This document shows positions 48,024 through 52,792 of a DNA stretch of 52,792 nucleotides, in pieces. Under the pieces are notes generated by a model, which saw only the letters and a program-made list of their open reading frames with translations, searched no databases and was not told the DNA's origin. Made by a program: the position numbers and the translations under genes. Position 1 is the first letter of the stretch, and every line of letters begins with the position of its first letter. Origin of the DNA: an uncultured Hyphomicrobiales bacterium (GTDB lineage Bacteria > Pseudomonadota > Alphaproteobacteria > Rhizobiales > Devosiaceae); the NCBI GenBank assembly GCA_903828145.1, contig CAIKKY010000026.1, positions 1 through 52,792 on the forward strand. The letters are read 5' to 3'.

Positions 48024-48026
48024 GGG

Positions 48027-49379
48027 TCAGCCCTTTCGTGCTTTTTTCAGCGCCTCGGCCCGCGCCCGAATACGGGCGGCATAGCCGGGCTTATTGTCCT
48101 GCCTTGCCCGCCCGAGCGCCAGCGCCCCGGGCTCGACATCGCGGGTAATCACACTGCCCGAGCCGACATAGGCGCCCTCCCCGATGGTCACGGGCGCCAC
48201 GAGGGACGAGTTGGAGCCAATGAACGCATCAGCGCCGACCACCGTCTCAAATTTGTTCACCCCATCGTAGTTGCAGGTGATGGTGCCGGCCCCAAGATTG
48301 GCCCGCGCCCCGATCTTCGCGTCGCCGACATAGCTCAGGTGCGGCAGCTTGGCGCCCGCGCCAATCTGCGCGTTCTTGACCTCAACGAAATTGCCCACCT
48401 TGGCATGAGGGCCCAGATCAGCGCCCGGCCGCAGCCGGGCAAAGGGCCCCACCGATGCCCCCGGCCCCACATGCGCACCCTCGATATGGCTGAAGGCATG
48501 GATCACCGCGCCCTCCTCGACCACCACGCCGGGACCGAACACCACATGCGGCTCAATCACCACATCGCGCCCGAGTGCCGTGTCGAAGGAGAAATACACT
48601 GTCGTCGGGTCTTTCAGCGTTACGCCCGCCGCCATCCAGTCGTCGCGCCGCAGCGCCTGAAACTGGGCCTCGGCCCGTGCCAACTGGGCCCGGTCGTTGA
48701 CGCCCTGCACTTCGGCCTCGGGCGCGATGGTATAGGTCACGCGTCCACCATCGGCCTGCGCCAGTTCAATCGCGTCGGTCAGATAATATTCGCCCTTGGC
48801 ATTGGCATTGCCAATCCGGTCGATGAGCCGGGTCAGCACTCCGGCCCCAAATCCAATGACGCCGGAATTGCACAGTGTAATTGCCCGCTCGGCGTGGCTT
48901 GCGTCCTTATGCTCGCGGATGGCGAGAAGCGTGTCGCCCTCGGTTAAAAGCCGGCCATAGCCCGTGGGGTCAGCAGCCTCGAAGCCAACCACGGCAATAT
49001 CCGCGCCATGGGCGAGCTGATCGATCATGGCCGCGACGGTGGCAGCGGAAATCAGCGGCGCATCGCCAAGCAGCACCACCACCGGGTCGGGGCTCTGGTC
49101 AAAGCTCGCACGCGCCATGCGCACCGCGTGCCCGGTGCCAAGCCGCTCGGTCTGCTTCACGAAACGCGCCGCCGGATCAAGCCCGCTCACCAGCGTCGCC
49201 ACGGCGTCATGCTCGGGCCCGATCACCACAGTGATCTGCGCCGAGCCCGCGCCCTGCGCCGCCTTCAGCACGTGGCCGACCAGCGGCAAGCCGCCGACAT
49301 CATGCAGCACCTTAGGCAAGGCCGAGCGCATGCGCGTGCCCTCGCCCGCGGCAAGAATGACTGTTGAAAAGGGGATCAT
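48027..49379 (-). CDS. glmU: Bifunctional UDP-N-acetylglucosamine pyrophosphorylase / glucosamine-1-phosphate acetyltransferase
   Basis: This 450-residue bifunctional enzyme makes UDP-GlcNAc for peptidoglycan and lipopolysaccharide. The uridyltransferase domain begins STVILAAGEGTRMRSALPKV and has LGDAPLISA and GEYYLTDAIELAQADGGRV. The C-terminal left-handed beta-helix carries hexapeptide repeats (for example GPFARLRPGADLGPHAKVGN) and the acetyltransferase site GTITCNYDGVNKFET. The ATG at 49379 gives the family start MIPFSTVI. A longer frame to 49448 lacks support. It is followed at once by glmS. Confidence 0.97.
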   Translation of the reverse strand: MIPFSTVILAAGEGTRMRSALPKVLHDVGGLPLVGHVLKAAQGAGSAQITVVIGPEHDAVATLVSGLDPAARFVKQTERLGTGHAVRMARASFDQSPDPVVVLLGDAPLISAATVAAMIDQLAHGADIAVVGFEAADPTGYGRLLTEGDTLLAIREHKDASHAERAITLCNSGVIGFGAGVLTRLIDRIGNANAKGEYYLTDAIELAQADGGRVTYTIAPEAEVQGVNDRAQLARAEAQFQALRRDDWMAAGVTLKDPTTVYFSFDTALGRDVVIEPHVVFGPGVVVEEGAVIHAFSHIEGAHVGPGASVGPFARLRPGADLGPHAKVGNFVEVKNAQIGAGAKLPHLSYVGDAKIGARANLGAGTITCNYDGVNKFETVVGADAFIGSNSSLVAPVTIGEGAYVGSGSVITRDVEPGALALGRARQDNKPGYAARIRARAEALKKARKG

Positions 49380-49512
49380 CTCAAGCCCTCGAACACCAAA
49401 CCTATCCCCAACCTTTGTGACCGCAACGTGTTGGCAATCCGATAACACCGGCCCTGCGTGGTAACATGCGTAGTGTTCATACCGATTCGCCCTTACCTAT
49501 AAAGGTAAACCC

Positions 49513-50295
49513 TTGACCGCTGCGCCGCGACCGCACCGCTATCTCAATCGCATGGACCTGACGATCTGGGCGTGCCTGTGCGCCCTTGTCTGGACCTTCG
49601 CTATTGGCACGTTTAGCGCAGCCGGGCTGATTCCGGCTGAATTTCATGGATTTTTGCACGGTGCGCGGGTCGATCCCCAATCCATCATGGACCTGAAGTC
49701 CGGCGTAGCCAAACTGTACCAGACCACCACGGCGCTCGAAGCGCAAACCGGCAATCTCATGGATCGGCTGAACGGCACCGAAGCCGATCAGCGCACGGTG
49801 GCCGACCGTCTGGGCCGAATCGAGGACAGCTTCCCCACGCTCAGCGCCGCGGCAGAGAGCGACCCGATGATCACCGGCTCCACCGATACGCCGGTCACGC
49901 GTCTCGAGGTGCCAGGCGGTGCCATCGAGGTCACGCAACTCCCGCTCGGCGATGCCATTGATCGGCTGCCCGCCGAAGACACGCCCGTTGATCTCAACCT
50001 CAGCCACGGCATTGCGCTTGGACCAGCCATTGCCGCGACCGATGCCAGCGCCGAATGGGCCACGCTCGTCAACGATGCCGGCAACCTGCTGCTCGGCTTA
50101 CGGCCCCTGCTCAGCCTCCCGGATGAAAGCGGCCAGAGCCGGGTTATTGTCGGCCCGATTGCCGATAGCTTCACCGCCGGGCAGATCTGCGAGCGGCTCG
50201 ACGCCATCGGTATTGCCTGTACGCCCGAGCCCTATACCGGCACGCCGCTCGAGGGACTGGCGACCGAAGACGCCGCAACGCCCCCGGACCCCTGA
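49513..50295 (+). CDS. Membrane-anchored protein with SPOR-like C-terminus
   Basis: This protein of up to 260 residues has one N-terminal membrane span (about 16-38, LTIWACLCALVWTFAIGTFS), a coiled-coil-prone stretch (about 60-110) and a Thr/Asp-rich middle. The C-terminal segment SRVIVGPIADSFTAGQICER and LDAIGIACTPEPYTGTPL resembles the SPOR fold that binds denuded peptidoglycan. The start is TTG 49513, supported by AAAGGT eight bases upstream; ATG 49552 is possible but has no ribosome site. It is divergent from glmU. A role in envelope growth or division is inferred from topology. Confidence 0.65.
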   Translation: MTAAPRPHRYLNRMDLTIWACLCALVWTFAIGTFSAAGLIPAEFHGFLHGARVDPQSIMDLKSGVAKLYQTTTALEAQTGNLMDRLNGTEADQRTVADRLGRIEDSFPTLSAAAESDPMITGSTDTPVTRLEVPGGAIEVTQLPLGDAIDRLPAEDTPVDLNLSHGIALGPAIAATDASAEWATLVNDAGNLLLGLRPLLSLPDESGQSRVIVGPIADSFTAGQICERLDAIGIACTPEPYTGTPLEGLATEDAATPPDP

Positions 50296-50326
50296 ACCCC
50301 AGAGGTCCACCCGCCGCGTTTAGCAA

Positions 50327-50354
50327 TTGACAGCGGGGCGTTGATGTCTATGTT
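50327..50354 (+). promoter_or_regulatory. Promoter for tRNA-Lys
   Basis: TTGACA (50327-50332) and TATGTT (50349-50354) are 16 bases apart and lie 27 bases before the tRNA. Confidence 0.6.
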
Positions 50355-50381
50355 CCGGCGCGCACGGCCCAGCGGCCCGAT

Positions 50382-50456
50382 GCGCCCGTAGCTCAGTGGT
50401 AGAGCATCCGACTTTTAATCGGATGGTCCCGGGTTCGAATCCCGGCGGGCGTACCA
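50382..50456 (+). tRNA. tRNA-Lys (anticodon TTT)
   Basis: Acceptor GCGCCCG pairs with CGGGCGT (first pair G-U), the anticodon loop is CTTTTAA, the T-loop is GGTTCGAATCC, and CCA is encoded. Its 3' half is a plausible integration site, since sequence character changes directly after it. Confidence 0.96.
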
Positions 50457-50762
50457 TTTCCTTGAACACAGTCAGTACTTTAAACCAATTTGAGCAGTAA
50501 ACACTGACTTGCGCGACGGACGTCGCGCCCTAAATGCGGCGCCAGTCGGATAGTCGATAGTCAGAAACTCACGTTAGTCAGCCAGTGCACATAGCTAGTG
50601 CCCTTAAGTGATTACTTGTATTTATAATTGTAACCACGTATACAAAGTTGCGTTTGCTGTGCGACATATAGATCCGACGATCGCGAGCTGCTTCGATTAG
50701 CTCTAAGCCACCTTGGTTGTTCGCCATCACGGGCTACGGTCGAAACACGATAGAGGTAATAG
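50457..50762 (+). other. AT-richer, repeat-bearing island edge with a promoter
   Basis: There is no gene in these 306 bases. GTCAGT (50471-50476) and ACTGAC (50503-50508) form an inverted repeat. TAGTC(G/A) recurs at 50551, 50558 and 50575. TTGTAT (50616-50621) and TATACA (50639-50644) are 17 bases apart, a convincing promoter for the DUF5343 gene. The base composition differs clearly from the chromosome on the left. The repeats could be recombinase arm sites, which I infer only from their place next to a tRNA. Confidence 0.5.
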
Positions 50763-51404
50763 ATGGCCACTGCCGTCCTTCCCTACTTGGCCTCTCCTGG
50801 TTCCTTGGGAACTGTCTTTGAGCGGATCAAGAAAGCTGCCACTCCGGACCGTGTAACGGGTGACGTTGTCACCAACACGTTCTTGATGAGGGGCGGTGCC
50901 GGGAGTGCCATCTTGTCGTATCTGAAGCGCATCAACTTCGTTGCGTCGGACGGAACGCCAACGGAACTCTACAAGCGGTTTCGGAACGACAAGACCGGTG
51001 GAGCGGCGGTGGCTGATGCGGTCCGTCATGGCTACGCCCCGCTTCGGACGTTAGACGAGCAGTTCTATGAGTTAGGGGACTTCGAACTGAAGTCGCTCAT
51101 CATTGAGGTCACAGGGGCGGCCAAAGACAGCTCGTCAGCTAGTCAGACGCTTGGGACCCTCAAGAAGCTGCTTTCGTATGCGGACTTTTCCACATTAGCT
51201 TCCACCGATGTCGCCAACGACCAGTCCAAACACCTCATTCCGGCCGTGCCCAAAGCCGAAGTGACGCCAGACAAGGCACAATCGCTCGGATTGAACCTGG
51301 CCTACACGATCAATCTCAACTTGCCTGCAACGACAGATCAGGCGGTGTTCAACGCCATTTTCAGGAGCCTGAAGGAACACCTGCTGAGTGCTCGGGATGA
51401 GTAG
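50763..51404 (+). CDS. DUF5343 family protein
   Basis: This 213-residue protein begins MATAVLPYLASPGSLGTVFE and contains RIKKAATPDRVTGDVVTNTF, LKRINFVASDGTPTELYKRF and RNDKTGGAAVADAVRHGY, which I recognise as the DUF5343 pattern. The N-terminal half looks like a winged-helix fold, which would suit DNA binding. There is no membrane span or signal peptide. AGAGGTAATAG precedes the ATG. The stop overlaps the next gene by eight bases, so it was the first gene of a two-gene unit. DUF5343 genes are typical of genomic islands, and their function is not established. Confidence 0.7.
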   Translation: MATAVLPYLASPGSLGTVFERIKKAATPDRVTGDVVTNTFLMRGGAGSAILSYLKRINFVASDGTPTELYKRFRNDKTGGAAVADAVRHGYAPLRTLDEQFYELGDFELKSLIIEVTGAAKDSSSASQTLGTLKKLLSYADFSTLASTDVANDQSKHLIPAVPKAEVTPDKAQSLGLNLAYTINLNLPATTDQAVFNAIFRSLKEHLLSARDE

Positions 51405-51513
51405 GGCTGCCCTAGAGAAGGTTAAAGCCTTCGGAATGACTAACCAGATGGTGATGGAGGACCTCAGCCGCATTGGGACAGGGTTCGGAATTGTGAGCTG
51501 CTGCCGGTTTTGA
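51397..51513 (+). pseudogene. 5' remnant of the gene following DUF5343, interrupted by an IS3 element
   Basis: An ATG at 51397, inside the last codons of the DUF5343 gene, opens a frame beginning MSRAALEKVKAFGMTNQMVM and then EDLSRIGTGFGIV. At 51494 the sequence becomes the IS3 terminal region, and the frame ends at a TGA at 51511. About 32 native residues remain. The tight overlap shows the lost gene was a translational partner of DUF5343. Its identity cannot be told from this fragment. Confidence 0.6.
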
Positions 51514-51553
51514 GGACACCGAGTTAAGGTGTTTTTTGAACTGGAGAGTTTTG

Positions 51554-51844
51554 ATGGAGAGACGCAAGTTCAGCCGGGAGTTCAAGCTCGAGGCTGTCAG
51601 GCTGGTCAGGGAACGGGGCGTTGCGGTTGCGCAGGCGGCCCGTGATCTGGACCTGCATGAGAACGTGTTGCGCAAGTGGGTTCGCGAGCAGGCCGCCGAC
51701 CCACAGCAGGCATTCCCCGGCAAGGGGCAGATGAAGCCCGAGCAGCTTGAGATCGAGAAGCTGCGCCGCGAGGTCGCCAAGCTCAAGGCGGAGCGCGATA
51801 TCCTAAAAAAAGCCGCGGCCTACTTCGCCAGGGACTCGATATGA
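51554..51844 (+). CDS. IS3-family transposase OrfA (HTH and leucine zipper)
   Basis: This 96-residue OrfA recognises the element ends. MERRKFSREFKLEAVRLVRE opens a helix-turn-helix (about 5-45), and EIEKLRREVAKLKAERDILK is a leucine-zipper coiled coil (about 63-90). The ATG at 51554 has GGAGAG upstream. Its 3' end contains a run of seven A followed by G, a frameshift signal. The stop overlaps the orfB ATG by four bases. Confidence 0.92.
   Translation: MERRKFSREFKLEAVRLVRERGVAVAQAARDLDLHENVLRKWVREQAADPQQAFPGKGQMKPEQLEIEKLRREVAKLKAERDILKKAAAYFARDSI
51805..51812 (+). promoter_or_regulatory. Programmed -1 frameshift site in IS3 orfA
   Basis: Seven A then G are read in the orfA frame as A-AAA-AAA-G, a classical slippery heptamer. 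The -1 frame is open from here through the orfB ATG at 51841, so slippage would make the OrfAB transposase. Confidence 0.65.
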
Positions 51845-52686
51845 GGTTCTCTTTTGTTGCGAAGCACCGAGGGATCTGGCCGGTCTCGTGGATCTGCGGG
51901 GCGCTCGGTGTGTCTCGCTCGGGCTTCCATGCTTGGCTCAACCGCTCGCCGAGTAGACGGGCTCAGTATGACGAGGTGCTGGTCGCCGGTATCCGGTCCA
52001 GCTTTGCCGGAAGCGATCGCACCTATGGCGCCCGGCGGGTTTGGCACGACGTGCTGGCAGAGGGGCTGGACGCAGGCCTGCATCGCATCGAACGGCTGAT
52101 GCGCCAGGAAGGCCTGCGGGCACGTCCCCGCCGTCGGGGCCTGCCCAAGGATGGCGGGCAGCGCCACGCGGTCTCGCCCAACATCCTGGACCGGTCGTTC
52201 GTGGCATCGGCGCCGAACCAGAAGTGGATCGCCGACTTCACCTACATCTGGACGGCCCAGGGCTGGCTCTATGTGGCGGCGGTGATCGACCTTTACTCCC
52301 GACGAGTGGTGGGTTGGTCGATGAGTTCATCGATGACCGCCCAGTTGGTGACCGATGCGCTGACCATGGCCATCTGGCGGCGCGGCAAGCCTGACAGCCT
52401 GCTGCATCACTCCGATCAGGGCAGCCAGTATACATCCGAGCAGTTCCAGCGGCTGATGGCCGATCACGGCATTACCTGCTCGATGAGCAGGTCCGGCAAT
52501 GTCTGGGACAATGCGGCGATGGAGAGCTTCTTCTCATCGCTCAAGACTGAACGCACCGCAGCCAAGGTCTATCGCACCAGGGACGATGCCAAGGCCGATG
52601 TGTTCGACTATATCGAGCGCTTCTACAACCCTAGGCGCCGACACTCGACGCGGGACTGTCGGGATTTCCGTGTTTGGCAGGCATAA
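51841..52686 (+). CDS. IS3-family transposase OrfB, C-terminus replaced by IS256 sequence
   Basis: This DDE integrase-fold transposase has an HTH_21 region RFSFVAKHRGIWPVSWICGA, then WIADFTYIWTAQGWLYVAAV with the first Asp, HHSDQGSQYTS with the second Asp, and DNAAMESFFSSLKTE with the Glu. The final part reads FYNPRRRHSTR then DCRDFRVWQA, whereas family members continue HST(L/I)GYLSP. The last 10-15 native residues are thus lost and replaced by frame through the IS256 end. The 281-residue product keeps its catalytic triad, but the element lacks its right end and should not move by itself. Confidence 0.88.
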   Translation: MRFSFVAKHRGIWPVSWICGALGVSRSGFHAWLNRSPSRRAQYDEVLVAGIRSSFAGSDRTYGARRVWHDVLAEGLDAGLHRIERLMRQEGLRARPRRRGLPKDGGQRHAVSPNILDRSFVASAPNQKWIADFTYIWTAQGWLYVAAVIDLYSRRVVGWSMSSSMTAQLVTDALTMAIWRRGKPDSLLHHSDQGSQYTSEQFQRLMADHGITCSMSRSGNVWDNAAMESFFSSLKTERTAAKVYRTRDDAKADVFDYIERFYNPRRRHSTRDCRDFRVWQA

Positions 52687-52792
52687 TGGGTAAACAAGGA
52701 GCCCGATATGTCTCGACGCAAAGAGCCTTCGATCCCGAATGAACTTCTCGACCAACTTCTTGCCGGCGGCGCTGCCAGTGCTGCCTTTGAGC
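52652..52792 (+). mobile_element. Left end of an IS256-family element (runs off window)
   Basis: From GGGACTGTCGGGATTTCCGT at 52652 the sequence no longer belongs to IS3. It leads after 56 bases into an IS256-type transposase start with an AAGGAG site. The likely terminal inverted repeat is at 52652 onward. The exact junction is uncertain by a base or two. Confidence 0.75.
52708..52792 (+). CDS. IS256-family (mutator-type) transposase, N-terminal 28 residues
   Basis: The product begins MSRRKEPSIPNELLDQLLAG and continues GAASAAFE up to the window edge. This start is characteristic of one IS256 subgroup, in which GLLD and ALAERALNAEM would follow. AAGGAG lies about seven bases upstream of the ATG. 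The remainder is outside the window. Confidence 0.85.
   Translation, partial: MSRRKEPSIPNELLDQLLAGGAASAAFE

Larger units (their letters stand above)
51494..52651 (+). mobile_element. IS3-family insertion sequence, right end truncated by IS256-type element
   Basis: The left end probably begins TGAGCTGCTGCCGGTTTTGA at 51494, just after the broken gene. The element carries orfA and orfB in the usual IS3 order, overlapping in the -1 frame. The right end is missing: at about 52651 the sequence changes to the terminus of another element. Target duplication cannot be checked because the right junction is absent. Confidence 0.8.

Noticed and set aside
48024-48026. A glmS ribozyme before glmS
   Set aside because: Only three bases separate glmU and glmS, so there is no space for one, and the element belongs to other phyla.

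Overview
The window is high-GC DNA from an alphaproteobacterium, most likely a member of the Hyphomicrobiales (Rhizobiales). Devosiaceae-like is my best guess but is not proven. The evidence is the long alpha-type RpoB, the NDUFA12-like complex I accessory protein next to a DUF2155 protein, the B12-dependent ribonucleotide reductase NrdJ, the accB-accC-aat order, and the RNase E with a GWW tail.

Layout. Positions 1-8430 (minus strand) hold the transcription/translation core: tRNA-Trp, secE, nusG, rplK, rplA, rplJ, rplL, rpoB and the start of rpoC. After a small HTH gene and tRNA-Gly comes a minus-strand glycan cassette at 9268-17306. In it, seven genes (two GT2 glycosyltransferases, an FAD oxidoreductase, a large membrane protein, an NAD-dependent epimerase, a TIM-barrel isomerase and an SMR-like four-helix protein) overlap or nearly touch. 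A DUF2142 membrane protein lies just upstream. Positions 17606-19971 carry tRNA-Tyr, an rRNA methyltransferase (RlmB type), tRNA-Thr and an MFS exporter. Positions 20195-22644 carry a second, compact lipid-linked sugar module (GT2, LAB_N protein, GT83-type transferase) resembling the rhizobial Rgt system. A polar amino acid ABC transporter follows (22659-25991).

Positions 25988-30371 (minus) contain a degenerate peptide deformylase, penicillin-binding protein 1A and a periplasmic amidase, so cell-wall growth and splitting genes are grouped. RNase E (31022-33655) has a 650-nt upstream region. Then come an aminotransferase, a DsbA-like protein, aroQ, accB, accC and aat, facing a minus-strand group (SDR-like, GyrI-like, DUF2155, NDUFA12). 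nrdJ (41849-45562) has a pair of NrdR-box-like sites upstream. A GNAT protein, glmS and glmU (UDP-GlcNAc supply) follow, then a SPOR-like membrane protein and tRNA-Lys.

The last 2.3 kb is accessory. Immediately after tRNA-Lys the sequence turns AT-richer and repeat-bearing. It holds a DUF5343 gene overlapping a second gene that is cut by an IS3-family element, which is itself cut by the left end of an IS256-family element that runs off the window. This looks like the edge of a tRNA-Lys-associated genomic island with nested insertion sequences. I saw no CRISPR array, no integrase and no rRNA gene.
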